A DNA stretch of 64,000 bases from Pseudoduganella albidiflava (GCF_004322755.1 NZ_CP036401.1:248001-312000); one strand, 5' to 3'; shown: positions 18,629 through 28,880, numbered from the stretch's first letter. Notes: generated by a model not told the origin, from the sequence alone. Program-made: numbers and translations.

Positions 18629-19525
18629 ATGAACGACATCATCCCATCTTCTCCAGGCCCCGGCGTGCACATCAGTGACGAGAACATCATTGACGAGCAC
18701 GACGTCGACTTCGACCGGCGTTTCGGCGGCATCGCCCGGCTGTACGGGGCGGCGGCCCTGGAACGGTACCGCGCCGCGCATGTCTGCGTGATCGGCGTCG
18801 GCGGCGTCGGCTCGTGGATCGTCGAGGCGCTGGCGCGCAGCGCCATCGGCCGCCTCACGCTGATCGACCTGGACAACGTTGCCGAATCGAACATCAACCG
18901 CCAGATCCAGGCGCTTACCGGCACCGTGGGCATGGCCAAGGTCACCGCGCTGCGCCAGCGCATCGCCCAGATCAATCCGTATTGCCAGGTGACCGAGATC
19001 GAGGACTTCGTCACACCCGACAACCTCGAGGAAATGATCGGCGGCCACGATTACGACTACGTGATCGACGCCATGGACAACACGCAGGCGAAAACCGCGC
19101 TGGTGCACTACTGCCGCACGCGCGGCATCCGCCTGATCATGATCGGCAGTGCCGGCGGCCAGACCGACCCCACCAAGATCGAAGTGCGCGACCTGGCCAG
19201 GACGGAACAGGAACCGCTGCTGAAGAAGGTGCGGCGCCGGCTGCGCAGCCAGTTCCACTATCCGCCGAACGGCAAGAACAAGCTGGGCGTGGATGCCGTG
19301 TTCTCGATGGAACCGCTGAAGTTTCCCGAGACGGGCGACGTGTGCGAAATCGACCCGGACGATGCGCCGCCCGCCAAGGCGGGCCTCACCGGCATCAACT
19401 GCGCGGGGTTCGGTTCGGCGATGGTGGTGACGGCCACGTTCGGCATGGTGGCCGCCGGGCATGTGCTCAGGAAGCTGGCGGAAGAAGAGGCGCCGGCGGA
19501 TCTGCCAGTGGGCCAGCCGGCGTAA
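18629..19525 (+). CDS. tcdA: tRNA threonylcarbamoyladenosine dehydratase
   Basis: A 298-residue E1-like enzyme that cyclises t6A37 of tRNA to ct6A using ATP (TcdA/CsdL). It has FDRRFGGIARLYG, the nucleotide-binding CVIGVGGVGSWIVEALARS, LIDLDNVAESNINRQIQA (quoted in part: DLDNVAESNINRQ), DAMDNTQAK, and a late GINCAGFGSAM region. Length matches the family. Together with the Sua5-type gene at 10648 it gives two steps of t6A/ct6A synthesis in one window, though not one operon. Its 3' end overlaps the convergent thpR gene by 59 bp. Confidence 0.94.
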   Translation: MNDIIPSSPGPGVHISDENIIDEHDVDFDRRFGGIARLYGAAALERYRAAHVCVIGVGGVGSWIVEALARSAIGRLTLIDLDNVAESNINRQIQALTGTVGMAKVTALRQRIAQINPYCQVTEIEDFVTPDNLEEMIGGHDYDYVIDAMDNTQAKTALVHYCRTRGIRLIMIGSAGGQTDPTKIEVRDLARTEQEPLLKKVRRRLRSQFHYPPNGKNKLGVDAVFSMEPLKFPETGDVCEIDPDDAPPAKAGLTGINCAGFGSAMVVTATFGMVAAGHVLRKLAEEEAPADLPVGQPA

Positions 19526-20066
19526 TGGCGGACACCGGCTGGCGCTCCAGCGGCACGTAGCGCCCGTCCGGCAGCGATTCCACCAGCACGGCGCGGTCCA
19601 CGGTCCACTCGACCGGGGCTGCGGGCACCTCGGGCGGCGCCTGTTTCGCCTCCCGCGCCAGGGTCACGTGCGGCTTGAACGCGCCATGCGTGGCGGCGGA
19701 AAAGCCGGCCGCTTCCAGCTCCCGCACCAGCTCCTCATGCAGCGCCACGAGTGCGGCCGGCACCTGCGTCATGCCGGCCCAGGCGATGCGCGGCCGCGCG
19801 AAGTAGCCGTAGCAGTCGATCACGAGCCGCAACGGCGGTACGGCGAGCCGGTCGCGGATGGCGAGCAGCGCAGGCACGGCATCGGCCGGTACCTGGCCGA
19901 GGAAGGCCAGTGTCAGGTGCAGCTTGGCGGGCGGCGTGCGCCTTCCCGCGACGGGTGCCTGCAGCGCGGTCAATGCGGCGCGCGCCGCCTCATCCGGCCA
20001 CAGGGCAAAGAAAAGCTTGCGCGTGGTGCCGGCGTTTGGCCGGCCTTCAGGTTCATTTGCTATCAT
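19467..20066 (-). CDS. thpR: RNA 2',3'-cyclic phosphodiesterase (2H family)
   Basis: A 199-residue 2H-phosphoesterase (LigT/ThpR) that hydrolyses 2',3'-cyclic phosphates and can ligate RNA half-molecules in vitro. Two catalytic His motifs are present: HLTLAFLG (~49) and HVTLAR (~131). The N-terminal KLFFALWPD is family-typical. A ~15-residue Pro/Ala-rich C-terminal tail overlaps the end of tcdA (19467-19525), so the last part may be poorly conserved. It is divergent from the FKBP gene. Confidence 0.92.
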   Translation of the reverse strand: MIANEPEGRPNAGTTRKLFFALWPDEAARAALTALQAPVAGRRTPPAKLHLTLAFLGQVPADAVPALLAIRDRLAVPPLRLVIDCYGYFARPRIAWAGMTQVPAALVALHEELVRELEAAGFSAATHGAFKPHVTLAREAKQAPPEVPAAPVEWTVDRAVLVESLPDGRYVPLERQPVSAITPAGPLADPPAPLLPPAS

Positions 20067-20100
20067 GTTGCCGCCTCAAAACCCAGTACAGAAAGAATAC

Positions 20101-20661
20101 ATGATGACCCGTCTGTCCGCTCCAGTGCTGTCCCTCCTGCTGTGCGCCGCCTCCTTTGCGCATGCCCAGACTCCGTCCGCCGCGCCGGAACAACCGGCAC
20201 AACCGGCACAACCCGCACAACCCGCACAACCGGCCGCCGCGCAGGAAGCGTCTCCTGCCGCCCAGGAAGCGCCGGCCGGCCCGGTGGTGCCCGGTTCCGC
20301 CACGATCGGCCCCGCCGCGGAACAGCTGATCGTCAACGACAGCAAGGTCGGTACCGGCCGTGAAGCGGTCACCGGCGGCACCGTGTCGGTCCACTACACG
20401 GGCTGGCTGTACCGTCCGATGGCGCGCGGCCACAAGGGCCGCAAGTTCGATTCCTCGCGCGACCGCGGTGAACCGCTCGAGTTCCGCCTCGGCGCCGGCC
20501 AGGTCATCAAGGGCTGGGAGCAGGGCGTGGCCGGCATGAAGATCGGCGGCAAGCGCACGCTGATCATCCCGTCGAACCTGGCTTACGGCGCACGCGCGAT
20601 GCCGGGTATCCCGGCCAACTCGGCACTGATCTTCGACGTCGAACTGCTCGACGTGAAGTAA
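20101..20661 (+). CDS. exported FKBP-type peptidyl-prolyl isomerase
   Basis: A 186-residue periplasmic FKBP. A signal peptide (SLLLCAASFAHAQ, cleavage ~24) is followed by a Gln-Pro-Ala linker built from nine-base repeats (QPA units, ~32-46) and an FKBP domain (~85-186): VSVHYTGWLY, FDSSRDRGEPLEFRLGAG, VIKGWEQGVAGM, GGKRTLIIPSNLAYG, and ALIFDVELLDV. Aromatic and hydrophobic active-site residues (Tyr, Phe, Asp, Val, Ile, Trp) are present. The start at 20101 or 20104 is uncertain because only a weak AAAGAA lies upstream. It is probably cotranscribed with cysK, 48 bp downstream. Confidence 0.9.
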   Translation: MMTRLSAPVLSLLLCAASFAHAQTPSAAPEQPAQPAQPAQPAQPAAAQEASPAAQEAPAGPVVPGSATIGPAAEQLIVNDSKVGTGREAVTGGTVSVHYTGWLYRPMARGHKGRKFDSSRDRGEPLEFRLGAGQVIKGWEQGVAGMKIGGKRTLIIPSNLAYGARAMPGIPANSALIFDVELLDVK

Positions 20662-20709
20662 TTCGCGGCGTTACACTGGGTTCTCCCATTGTTGATGCGG
20701 AGACCCTTC

Positions 20710-21645
20710 ATGAACGTTGCGAATGATGTCACTGCGCTGATCGGCAATACGCCGCTGGTGCGCATAAACCGATTGGCACAAGGCGCCCCGGCGCAGATCC
20801 TGGCAAAGCTGGAGTTCTACAATCCCGCCCACAGCGTGAAGGACCGCATCGGGCTGTCGATGATCGCGGCGGCCGAACAGGCCGGCCTGATCAGGCCCGA
20901 TACGGTGATCCTCGAACCGACCAGCGGCAATACCGGCATCGCGCTGGCGATGGTCTGCGCGGCGCGCGGCTACAAGTGCACGCTGGTGATGCCGGAAACC
21001 ATGAGCCGCGAACGGCGCATGCTGCTGCGCGCCTATGGCGCCGAGCTGGTGCTCACGCCGGGCGCCGAAGGCATGGTCGGCGCGATCCGCCGCGCCGAGG
21101 AAATGGCGCACTCCGATCCGCGCTACCTGATGCCGCAGCAATTCAACAATCCCGCCAATCCCGAGATCCACCGCCGTACCACCGCCGAGGAAATCTGGCG
21201 CGACACGGATGGCCGCGCCGACATCCTCGTGGCCGGGGTGGGTACCGGCGGCACGATCACCGGCGTGGGCGAGGTGATCCGGGAACGCAAGCCATCGTTC
21301 CAGTGTATTGCCGTGGAGCCGGAAGCGTCGCCGATCCTGTCGAAAGGCACCAAGGGACCGCACCCGCTGCAGGGCATCGGCGCCGGCTTCGTGCCGGCGG
21401 TATTGAACACCCATGTCTACAGCGAAGTGGTCGCCGTGAAGAACGAGGACGCCTTCGACTTCGCGCGCCGCGCCGCGCGCGAGGAAGGCCTGCTGGTGGG
21501 CATCTCGGCCGGTGCCGCGCTGTGGGCCGCCGTGCAGGTGGCGCGCCGGCCGGAAAATGAAGGCAAGCTGATCGTGACGATCATTCCCTCGTTCGGCGAG
21601 CGGTACCTGAGCACGCAGCTGTTCGCGGGGCTGGCCGATCAGTGA
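20710..21645 (+). CDS. cysK: cysteine synthase A (O-acetylserine sulfhydrylase)
   Basis: A 311-residue PLP enzyme converting O-acetyl-L-serine and sulfide to cysteine. It has [13 protein letters not shown], the PLP lysine in [26 protein letters not shown], the [14 protein letters not shown] phosphate loop, and [12 protein letters not shown], which fits the CysK rather than the CysM subgroup. A Ser in the GISAGAALW region completes the PLP pyridine site. The start at 20710 has GGAG upstream; an in-frame ATG at 20689 lacks one. Its last 7 bases overlap the convergent CDF gene. Confidence 0.93.
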   Translation: MNVANDVTALIGNTPLVRINRLAQGAPAQILAKLEFYNPAHSVKDRIGLSMIAAAEQAGLIRPDTVILEPTSGNTGIALAMVCAARGYKCTLVMPETMSRERRMLLRAYGAELVLTPGAEGMVGAIRRAEEMAHSDPRYLMPQQFNNPANPEIHRRTTAEEIWRDTDGRADILVAGVGTGGTITGVGEVIRERKPSFQCIAVEPEASPILSKGTKGPHPLQGIGAGFVPAVLNTHVYSEVVAVKNEDAFDFARRAAREEGLLVGISAGAALWAAVQVARRPENEGKLIVTIIPSFGERYLSTQLFAGLADQ

Positions 21646-22811
21646 GGGTGGGCGTGGCCAGGCGCGTGGCCATGCCCGTGACCGTTGCCGCGCTCAGAAC
21701 CGTGGCCGTGGCCGGGCTTGTGGCCATGTCCATGTGCGTGGTCATGATCGTGGTCGTGGTCGTGGTCGTGGCCGTCATCCTCACGGTCGTGATCCCCATG
21801 CCCATGATCGCCATCCTCATGCGCCTGCCCGTGCTCGTGCCCATGCTCGTGCTCGTGCTCGTGCTCGTGCTCATTCTCTTGCGCATCCGGCGCCAGGCAG
21901 CAGGCATGCGCCGTCGTGCCCAGCTCCGTCTGCAAGGTGCTGTGGTGGATCGAGAACTGCTCGCGCAGCCCGCGCGCGATGCCATCCATCGCCACGTCGC
22001 CGGGGTAGCCGTCCGGCATGACCAGGTGCGCGGTCAGCGCCGTTTCCGTCGTGCTCATCGACCAGATATGCATGTCGTGCACGTCCGTCACGCCGGGCCG
22101 GGTGCGCAGGAACTGTTCCACCTTGCGTGAATCGACGTTGTCCGGCACCGCCGCCATCATCATTCGCAGCGATTCCTTCAGCAGCGACCAGGTCCCGGCC
22201 ACGATCATCACCACGATGCCCAGGCTGACCAGCGGGTCGAGCCGGATCCAGCCGGTGAACATCACGACCAGGCCTGACACCAGCACGCCGAGCGAGATCG
22301 CGGCATCGGCCGCCAGGTGCAGGTAGGCGCCACGGATATTCAGGTCGTCCTTGCTGCCCTTCATGAACAGCCACGCCGAGATGCCGTTGACGAGGATGCC
22401 GATGCCGGCCACCACCGACACCGTGCTGCCATGCACCGGCACCGGATCGATCAGCTGCAGCACGGCTTCCCACGCGATCGCTCCGCAGGCCACCATCAGC
22501 AGCATGCCGTTGAACAGCGCGGCCAGCATCGAACTGCTGCGCAGGCCGTAGGTGTAGCGGGCCGACGGTTCGCGCCTGGCCAGGATCGCGGCGCCCCAGG
22601 CCAGCATCAGGCCCAGCACGTCCGACAGGTTATGCCCGGCATCGGCCATCAGCGCCGTGGAATTGGCCAGGAAGCCGTAGCTGAATTCGACAACCACGAA
22701 CAGCGCGTTCAGCGTGATCGCGATGGCGAACGCGCGGCCATGGTCGGCCGGGGCGCCATGGTGGTGATGGTGACCATGCCCGTGGTCATGATGGTGATGG
22801 TGGCCGCTCAT
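21639..22811 (-). CDS. CDF family heavy-metal efflux transporter with His-rich tails
   Basis: A 390-residue cation diffusion facilitator, exporting Zn2+, Co2+ or Cd2+ from the cytoplasm by proton antiport. Six membrane helices contain the intramembrane metal site HNLSDVLGL (DAGHNLSD) and the second D-x-x-x-D-type site in [11 protein letters not shown]. The cytoplasmic beta domain follows (~205-290). Both ends are extraordinarily His-rich: an N-terminal HxH run (~4-18), and a ~85-residue tail of repeated His, Asp, Glu and Gly. ArsR is immediately upstream (ATGA overlap), so metal-induced expression is expected. The exact metal cannot be read from sequence. Confidence 0.93.
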   Translation of the reverse strand: MSGHHHHHDHGHGHHHHHGAPADHGRAFAIAITLNALFVVVEFSYGFLANSTALMADAGHNLSDVLGLMLAWGAAILARREPSARYTYGLRSSSMLAALFNGMLLMVACGAIAWEAVLQLIDPVPVHGSTVSVVAGIGILVNGISAWLFMKGSKDDLNIRGAYLHLAADAAISLGVLVSGLVVMFTGWIRLDPLVSLGIVVMIVAGTWSLLKESLRMMMAAVPDNVDSRKVEQFLRTRPGVTDVHDMHIWSMSTTETALTAHLVMPDGYPGDVAMDGIARGLREQFSIHHSTLQTELGTTAHACCLAPDAQENEHEHEHEHEHGHEHGQAHEDGDHGHGDHDREDDGHDHDHDHDHDHAHGHGHKPGHGHGSERGNGHGHGHAPGHAHPH

Positions 22812-23125
22812 ACGTCGTTTCCGGTGGAGGGTTCGGCGATATGCTCGAGCATGTCGCGCAGGACACCGCTGATGTGCGCATCGGCGGTCGAATAAAACAC
22901 TTGCTTGCCCTGGCGCTCGGCCTTGACGATGCGGGCGGCGCGCAGCAGGCGCAGGTGGTGGCTGACCAGCGAGCTGGAAAGCTCCAGCGTGGCGGCGATC
23001 TCGCTGACGGCGATCGGCGCGGCCACGCAGGCAAGCACGATGCGCAGCCGGGTGGGATCGCCCAGCAGGTGGAACAGGTCGGCCAGCTGGGCTACCGACT
23101 CTTCATGAATGGACGTCTGGTTCAT
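22808..23125 (-). CDS. ArsR/SmtB-family metal-sensing repressor
   Basis: A 105-residue winged-helix repressor. The core is LADLFHLLGDPTRLRIVLAC (in part: LLGDPTRLRI), the recognition helix SSSLVSHHLRLLRAARIV, and a C-terminal alpha5 helix with DAHISGVLRDMLEHI, which carries the D-x-H...H-type residues used as the SmtB/CzrA alpha5 zinc site. It lacks the ELCVC alpha3 motif of arsenic sensors. With the CDF transporter (4-nt overlap) and the operator at 23162-23181 it forms a self-regulated efflux operon. Zn/Co sensing is inferred from the alpha5 residues and the partner. Confidence 0.92.
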   Translation of the reverse strand: MNQTSIHEESVAQLADLFHLLGDPTRLRIVLACVAAPIAVSEIAATLELSSSLVSHHLRLLRAARIVKAERQGKQVFYSTADAHISGVLRDMLEHIAEPSTGNDV

Positions 23126-23161
23126 CTTGTCTGGCGCATCACGGCAATCTCATCGATAACA

Positions 23162-23181
23162 TTTGAATAGGTGTTCACATA
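23162..23181. promoter_or_regulatory. SmtB/ArsR-type operator upstream of the metal-efflux operon
   Basis: The sequence TGAATA-GG-TGTTCA (23165-23178) within ATTTGAATAGGTGTTCACAT has the 6-2-6 core of the SmtB/CzrA operator family. It lies 37-56 nt upstream of the repressor start codon, where it would overlap the promoter. Confidence 0.7.
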
Positions 23182-23266
23182 TTAGTCGCACGCGAACAAC
23201 GGCGCAAGCCGCCGCGGTGTTTCCGCAACGCAAAAGTGATATGATCGGCGGCTGGCAAGATGCCTT

Positions 23267-26200
23267 ATGGAAAGACTTATGCAGGACAGTGGAATAAACG
23301 CTATCGATGCGCTCGCGTACACGAGCTGGAACGCTCGACCGGAGATGGCGCTGACGCTGACCTACTCCTTCCTGGCCACGCCGCCGGCCAGCGCCAGCGC
23401 CGATGACCGCCATGGCTTCGTGCCGATGACCACGGGGCAGCAGGATGCCGCGCGCGTGGCAATGGGCACCTGGTCCGCGGTGGCCAATGTCACCTTCGTC
23501 GAAGTGGCGACTGGTGGCCGGCTGCTGATGGGTATGAACGACCAGGGCGATACGAGCGGTGCGTACGCCTACTATCCGAATCCGGGCGGCGTCTCGGCGC
23601 TGTACCTGAACGACCAGTCGTATAACCGGATCTTCACGCCGGGCAGCTATGGCGCCTATGTGCTGATCCACGAACTGGGCCATTCGCTGGGACTGAAACA
23701 CCCCGGCAACTACAACGCGGGCGGTGGCGGCGCGCCCGGCCCGTACCTGCCGCTCGCCACGGACAACGCCGACTACACGCTGATGTCGTACTACGAGGGC
23801 AGCAGCACGGGCATCAACGGCAAGTTCGCGGTCACGCCCATGCTGTATGACGTGCTGGCGATCCAGTACCTGTATGGCGCCAACATGGCCTACCGTACCG
23901 GCGACGATGTCTACACCTTCGGCAAGACGGCCGCCCCGTCATGCATCTGGGATGCCGGCGGCGTCAACACGTTCGATTTTTCCGCCTGCACGGCCGCCAC
24001 GCTGATCGACCTGAACGAAGGCGCCTTCAGCGAGACCGCCGCGGGCCTGCGCAACGTGTCGATCGCGTATGGCGTGGAAGTGCGCGTCGCGCGCGCCGGC
24101 GACGGCGGCTCGACGATCATCGGCAACGACCTGGGCGACACCATCACGGGCGGCGCCGGGATCGACGATGTGTATGGCGGCGCCGGCCGGGACAGCATCA
24201 CCGGCGGCGCCGGCAACGACAGCCTGCGCGGTGGCGGCGGCAACGACCGGCTGGATGGCGGCGGCGGCAACGACTTCATGGCGGGCGGCGCGGGCGACGA
24301 TGACTATGTGGTCGGCAGCCAGGGCGACGTGGTGGTCGAAAGCGCGTCCGGCGGCACCGACACCGTGTGGACCACGCTGGCCGCCTATGCGCTGGGCGGT
24401 GGCATCGAGACGCTGCGCTACAGCGGCGGCGCGGCCGGCTTCGCGGGCACCGGCAATGCGCTGGCGAACAGCATCACGGGCGGCCTGGGCGCCGACCTGC
24501 TCGATGGCGGCGCCGGCAACGACACCCTGGCCGGCGGCGGCGGCGCCGATACCATCGATGGCGGCGCCGGCACCGATACCGCCGTGCTGGCGGTGCGCTT
24601 CGACGCCACCACGCGCGTGCGCGTGAACGCCACCGACCTGCAGTTGACGGACAACGCCAGCGGTGTCGCCGTCGTGCTGCGCAATATCGAAACCATCCTG
24701 TTCGACGGTGTCGCCTGGAGCTTCGACGAAGCGGCGGGCAATGCCGGCACCACCGGCACGGCGCTGGCCGACCTGCTGACCGGCGGCACCACGGCCGACA
24801 CGCTGCAAGGCCTGGGCGGCAACGACACGCTCGCCGGGCTGGCCGGCGACGACAGCCTGGATGGCGGCATCGGCAACGACAGCCTCGACGGCGGTGCCGG
24901 CAACGACACGCTGCTGTCCGCCAGCGGCCGGGACACCCTGGCCGGCGGCGATGGCGACGACCTGTACGGGATCGGCGCGAGCGGCGTCGTGATCGCCGAG
25001 CAGGCCGGCGGCGGGCACGACCGCGTCGATACCACGCTGGCGCGGCTGGTGCTGGCCGCCAACGTGGAAGACCTGGCCTTCACGGGCCGCGGCGGTTTTG
25101 CCGGCACCGGCAACGACGCGGCCAACCTGGTCACGGGCGGCGGCGGCAACGATACCTTGTCCGGCCTGGCCGGCGACGATGTGCTGCACGGCGGCCTGGG
25201 CAACGACAGCCTGCTGGGCGGCGATGGCGACGATGCGCTGTCCGGCGAAGGCGGCCGGGATACGCTCGATGGCGGTGCCGGCAGCGACACCGCCAGGCTG
25301 GCCGGCACCGCCGGCGACTACCTCGTCACGCGCCCGAACGCGGCCAGCGTCGTGCTGACCGGCCTGGCCGGCTTGTCCGGCCACGTGGTCACGCTGCGCA
25401 ACGTGGAGTTCGTCGACTTCGCCGGCACCACCATGGCGCTGGCCGACGTGGTGGCGGGCATCGTCAGCAACGGCGCCGACGTGCTGCCCGGTACCGCCGG
25501 CGCCGACACGCTCGACGGCAAGCTGGGCGACGACACGATGACCGGCCTGGGCGGCGACGATACCTACGTGGTCGATGCGGCCGGCGACGTCGTCGTCGAA
25601 GCCGCCGGCGGCGGCACCGATACCGTGCGCGTGGCGCTGGCGAAAGGCCTCTACACGCTGGCGCAGCATGTCGAGCACGCCATCGTCACGGGCGCCGGCG
25701 CGGTCGCGGTCACCGGCAACGACAGCGGCAACCGGCTGGCCGGCAACGCCGCGGCCAACACGCTGGCCGGCCTGGAGGGCGACGACAGCCTCGACGGTGG
25801 CGCCGGCAACGACCGGCTCGACGGCGGCGCCGGCGACGACACGCTGGCCGGCGGCGCCGGGCTGGACACGCTGGCCGGTGGCGCGGGCGATGACCGCTAC
25901 GTCATCGATGCGGCCGGCGACATCGTCATCGAGGCGGATGGCGGCGGCCACGATACCGTGCAGACGGTGCTGGCCAGCTGGACCCTGGCGCAGCATGTCG
26001 AGAACCTGGCCGGCACGCAGGCCGGCGTGGCATATCGCTTCACCGGCAACGGGCTGGACAATGCCATCGACGGCAACAGCGGCAACGACGTACTGGCCGG
26101 TGGCGGCGGCAACGACACGCTGCGCGGCGGCGCCGGCAAGGACAGCCTGGCCGGCGGCGACGGCGATGACCGCCTCGAAGGCGGCACCGGCGGCGACACC

Positions 26201-27538
26201 CTCGATGGCGGCGCCGGCGATGACACGGCGGTGTTCGCGAAGGCGCTGTCCGGCTATGCCCGATCGCGGCCGGCGGCGGACGACCTGCGGCTGGTGGATA
26301 CGGCAACGGGCGAGATCATCCTCGTGCGCCATACGGAAACGTTTGAATTTGCCGGCGTGGCGGCCACGCTGGCCGAGCTGCAGGTGGGCCTGGTCAGTGC
26401 CGGCGACGACCTGCTGACGGGTACCTCGGGCGCCGATACGATCGATGGCCTGGCCGGCAACGACACCATGGCCGGCCTGGATGGCGACGATCTCTACGTG
26501 GTGGGCGCGGCCGGCGACGTGATCGTCGAGGCACCCGGCGCCGGCGCCGACACCGCCCGGATCGCCATCGCCACCGCGGGCTTTGTCCATGCGCTGGCCG
26601 ATGGCGTCGAGCATGCGGCGGTCACGTCGAGGGTGGCGGGCAGCATCACGGGCAATGCCGCCGCCAATGTACTGACCGGCAATGCCGCGGCGAATACCCT
26701 GGCCGGGGCGGCGGGCGACGACAGCCTCGATGGCGGCGCCGGCAGCGATTCCCTGCTGGGCGGGGAGGGCGACGACCTGCTGGCCGGCGGCAGCGGCAGC
26801 GATACGCTGGAGGGTGGCATGGGCGACGACCGGTATGTCGTCGACACCGCTGGCGACCAGGTGGTGGAAACGGCCGGCGGCGGCATCGATACGGTGCGCA
26901 CGGCATTGGCGCGCTGGACGATGGCGGCGGAGATCGAGCGGCTCGACTACACGGGCAACGGCGCCTTCACCGGCACCGGCAACGCGCTCGACAACTGGAT
27001 CGGCGGCGGCCGCGGTGCCGATGGCCTGCTGGGCGGCGATGGCGACGATACGCTGGCGGGCGGGCTGGGCAGCGATACGCTGACGGGTGGCGCCGGCCAG
27101 GACACCTTCGTGCTGCGCAGCGACGGCGGCGGCGCGGGTGGCGGTATCGATACTGTGGCCGATTTCGTCGTGCACACCGACCGCCTGCTGGTGGACGTGT
27201 CGGTACGCGGCATCGGCGACGACGATGCCGCGCTCGAGCATGCGGTGGCCATCGCCGCCGGCGAGAGCTTCGGTACGGAGGCGGAACTGGTCATCGTCAG
27301 CGGCGCCGCGGGCCCACTGTCGCTGGCCGGCGCCGCTGCCCTGATCGGTTCGGCCGACGCCGCCTACGCGGTGGGCCAGGGCGTTCTGTTCGCGATCGGC
27401 AATGGCACGTCGACGGCGCTGTACCGCTTTGTCTCGGCGCAGGCAGACGCGGCGGTGTCGGCCGGCGAGCTGACGCAGATCGCGCAACTGGCCGGCGTGC
27501 CGGATACCACGGTCGAGGATTACGGGTTCATGCGCTGA
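23267..27538 (+). CDS. serralysin-type RTX metalloprotease, 1,423 residues
   Basis: A giant predicted type I-secreted protein. The N-terminal ~210 residues are an M10-type zinc peptidase: [12 protein letters not shown] (His135, Glu136, His139, His145), then the Met-turn in YTLMSYYEG (Met173). From ~280 onward come dozens of calcium-binding GGxGxDxLxGG nonapeptide repeats in blocks, each block separated by a ~60-residue module with [13 protein letters not shown] and LAxxVExLxxTG motifs, repeated at least five times. There is no Sec signal. A C-terminal non-RTX segment (~1285-1423) probably carries the secretion signal. No type I exporter genes lie adjacent. The start could also be ATG 23279. 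Confidence 0.9.
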   Translation: MERLMQDSGINAIDALAYTSWNARPEMALTLTYSFLATPPASASADDRHGFVPMTTGQQDAARVAMGTWSAVANVTFVEVATGGRLLMGMNDQGDTSGAYAYYPNPGGVSALYLNDQSYNRIFTPGSYGAYVLIHELGHSLGLKHPGNYNAGGGGAPGPYLPLATDNADYTLMSYYEGSSTGINGKFAVTPMLYDVLAIQYLYGANMAYRTGDDVYTFGKTAAPSCIWDAGGVNTFDFSACTAATLIDLNEGAFSETAAGLRNVSIAYGVEVRVARAGDGGSTIIGNDLGDTITGGAGIDDVYGGAGRDSITGGAGNDSLRGGGGNDRLDGGGGNDFMAGGAGDDDYVVGSQGDVVVESASGGTDTVWTTLAAYALGGGIETLRYSGGAAGFAGTGNALANSITGGLGADLLDGGAGNDTLAGGGGADTIDGGAGTDTAVLAVRFDATTRVRVNATDLQLTDNASGVAVVLRNIETILFDGVAWSFDEAAGNAGTTGTALADLLTGGTTADTLQGLGGNDTLAGLAGDDSLDGGIGNDSLDGGAGNDTLLSASGRDTLAGGDGDDLYGIGASGVVIAEQAGGGHDRVDTTLARLVLAANVEDLAFTGRGGFAGTGNDAANLVTGGGGNDTLSGLAGDDVLHGGLGNDSLLGGDGDDALSGEGGRDTLDGGAGSDTARLAGTAGDYLVTRPNAASVVLTGLAGLSGHVVTLRNVEFVDFAGTTMALADVVAGIVSNGADVLPGTAGADTLDGKLGDDTMTGLGGDDTYVVDAAGDVVVEAAGGGTDTVRVALAKGLYTLAQHVEHAIVTGAGAVAVTGNDSGNRLAGNAAANTLAGLEGDDSLDGGAGNDRLDGGAGDDTLAGGAGLDTLAGGAGDDRYVIDAAGDIVIEADGGGHDTVQTVLASWTLAQHVENLAGTQAGVAYRFTGNGLDNAIDGNSGNDVLAGGGGNDTLRGGAGKDSLAGGDGDDRLEGGTGGDTLDGGAGDDTAVFAKALSGYARSRPAADDLRLVDTATGEIILVRHTETFEFAGVAATLAELQVGLVSAGDDLLTGTSGADTIDGLAGNDTMAGLDGDDLYVVGAAGDVIVEAPGAGADTARIAIATAGFVHALADGVEHAAVTSRVAGSITGNAAANVLTGNAAANTLAGAAGDDSLDGGAGSDSLLGGEGDDLLAGGSGSDTLEGGMGDDRYVVDTAGDQVVETAGGGIDTVRTALARWTMAAEIERLDYTGNGAFTGTGNALDNWIGGGRGADGLLGGDGDDTLAGGLGSDTLTGGAGQDTFVLRSDGGGAGGGIDTVADFVVHTDRLLVDVSVRGIGDDDAALEHAVAIAAGESFGTEAELVIVSGAAGPLSLAGAAALIGSADAAYAVGQGVLFAIGNGTSTALYRFVSAQADAAVSAGELTQIAQLAGVPDTTVEDYGFMR

Positions 27539-27592
27539 ACCGCTGCGCGGCGTTGGCCACGCGGCGGGATCGGGGCTCTTCCCGGATAAAGG

Positions 27593-28075
27593 CTAGTTCA
27601 CGAAGCGCAGCAAGCCCTGCAGCGCGTGCACCACGGTCTGCTCGCGCACGGCGCGGCGGTCGCCGGAAAACACCAGCCGCTCGGTATGCACCGTGTCGCC
27701 ATTGGCCCAGCCGAAACAGACGGTACCGACCGGCTTGCCCGGCACCGCGCCGGTGGGGCCGGCGATGCCCGTGGTGGACACGGCCAGGTGGGCATTGCTG
27801 TTGGCCAGCGCGCCCTGCGCCATGGCGGCCGCGACTTCCTCGCTGACGCTGCCGAACTGCGCGATCAGCGCGGCCGGCACTTCCAGCAACTCCGTCTTCG
27901 ACGCATTCGAATAGCAGACGAAACCGCAATCGAACCAGCCGGTCGAGCCGGCGATCTCGGTGATCGCCTGCGACACGCCGCCCCCGGTGCACGATTCGGC
28001 AGTAACCAGAAGCAATTCCTTGTCCTGCAAGGCACGGCCCACCTGGGCGGCCAGTTCGTTGATGTCCGTACTCAC
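27593..28075 (-). CDS. pncC: nicotinamide-nucleotide amidohydrolase, CinA C-terminal type
   Basis: A 160-residue CinA-family protein of the stand-alone PncC type, which deamidates NMN to NaMN in the NAD recycling pathway. It has LVTAESCTGGGVSQAITEIAG (in part: AESCTGG with the catalytic Ser), FVCYSNASKTELL, VSTTGIAGPTGA, and KPVGTVCFGWA. The N-terminal MoCF domain of long CinA is absent, as usual here. The start is a GTG at 28075: AAGGAG lies 8 nt upstream, whereas the alternative TTG at 28093 has no RBS. Confidence 0.92.
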   Translation of the reverse strand: MSTDINELAAQVGRALQDKELLLVTAESCTGGGVSQAITEIAGSTGWFDCGFVCYSNASKTELLEVPAALIAQFGSVSEEVAAAMAQGALANSNAHLAVSTTGIAGPTGAVPGKPVGTVCFGWANGDTVHTERLVFSGDRRAVREQTVVHALQGLLRFVN

Positions 28076-28268
28076 TTGTAGCTCCTTCGGCAAAGAATGT
28101 CCGGGTCCATTCTAGCGCGCGGTATCGATTGCCGGCCACGCGCGCGGGAAAAAATTGTCGGGTCCGTGTTTGCGGCATGGGGCGCCAGCCAAAGTTGCGG
28201 CGCGGCCGGGAACTGGACGATAGAATAGGGCCAATCAATCACACGGGCGCGGCAACGTGGAACCTGGA

Positions 28269-28880
28269 ATGCTCACCCGGAGGCAATGGCTGGCCGCCGC
28301 GCTGGTCGCGGGCATACCTGCGGCCATGCCCGCGGCGCGGGCCGATGGCGAACTGGAACGCCAGGTCAAGGCCGCCTTCCTGTACCGGTTCGGCGGTTTC
28401 GTCGAATGGCCGGCGCAGGCGTTCGTGCGTGCCGACAGCCCGCTCGTGATCGGCCTGCATGGCGCGGACGAGCTGGCCGCGCCGCTGGAACGCACGGTGA
28501 GCGGCCGCACCATCAACGGCCGCGCGCTGCAGGTGGTGAAATTAAAGAAGGACGGCGCGATGGGCGGCGAGCGCGCGCCGCACATCGCGTTTGTCGGCGC
28601 GCGGGACCGGGCTGCGGCGCAGGGCATGCTCGACGGCTGCCGCGACCTGCCGATCCTCACGGTATCGGACAGCGACCAGGTACATGGCATGGGCAGCGTC
28701 ATCAATTTCCTCGTGGCCGGCGAACGGGTGCGCTTCGAAGTGTCGCTGAAGGCCGCCGCCGCGGCCCGGCTGCGCATCAGCGCGCGGCTGCTGGCGGCGG
28801 CCTATCGCGTGCAGCATGGTGAGGAAGAGCGCGGGCAGGAGCGCATGCAGGTGCACATGCAGCCGGGAGTGGCATCATGA
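28269..28880 (+). CDS. YfiR-like (DUF4154) periplasmic protein
   Basis: A ~203-residue exported protein of the YfiR/DUF4154 family. YfiR binds and represses the diguanylate cyclase YfiN in the periplasm. The signal starts with a twin-Arg-like TRRQWLAAALVAGIP, so Tat export is possible. Family motifs are VKAAFLYRFGGFVEWP (~40), IAFVGARDRA and a late INFLVAGERVRFEVSL segment. A GTG at 28257 is an alternative start. The end overlaps the next gene by 4 nt (ATGA). Here the partner is a CHASE8-like hybrid kinase rather than a YfiN cyclase. Confidence 0.85.
   Translation: MLTRRQWLAAALVAGIPAAMPAARADGELERQVKAAFLYRFGGFVEWPAQAFVRADSPLVIGLHGADELAAPLERTVSGRTINGRALQVVKLKKDGAMGGERAPHIAFVGARDRAAAQGMLDGCRDLPILTVSDSDQVHGMGSVINFLVAGERVRFEVSLKAAAAARLRISARLLAAAYRVQHGEEERGQERMQVHMQPGVAS

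Noticed and set aside
17384..19462. A 692-codon minus-strand frame across the hemerythrin-PNPOx gene and tcdA
   Set aside because: It overlaps two clear genes in other frames, and its sequence has only composition-driven low-complexity residues.
23939..27487. A 1,182-codon open frame on the minus strand across the RTX gene
   Set aside because: It mirrors the GC-rich repeated codons of the RTX protein, has no recognisable domain, and the opposite strand has a complete zinc-protease plus calcium-binding repeats.
23267..27538. A DNA-level tandem repeat array or satellite
   Set aside because: The repetition follows codons of calcium-binding GGxGxD motifs in a single uninterrupted reading frame, so it is protein-level repetition.
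27593..28093. A TTG start at 28093 for the CinA-type gene
   Set aside because: AAGGAG correctly spaced before GTG at 28075 makes that codon the better start; the TTG lacks an RBS and would place the SD inside the gene.
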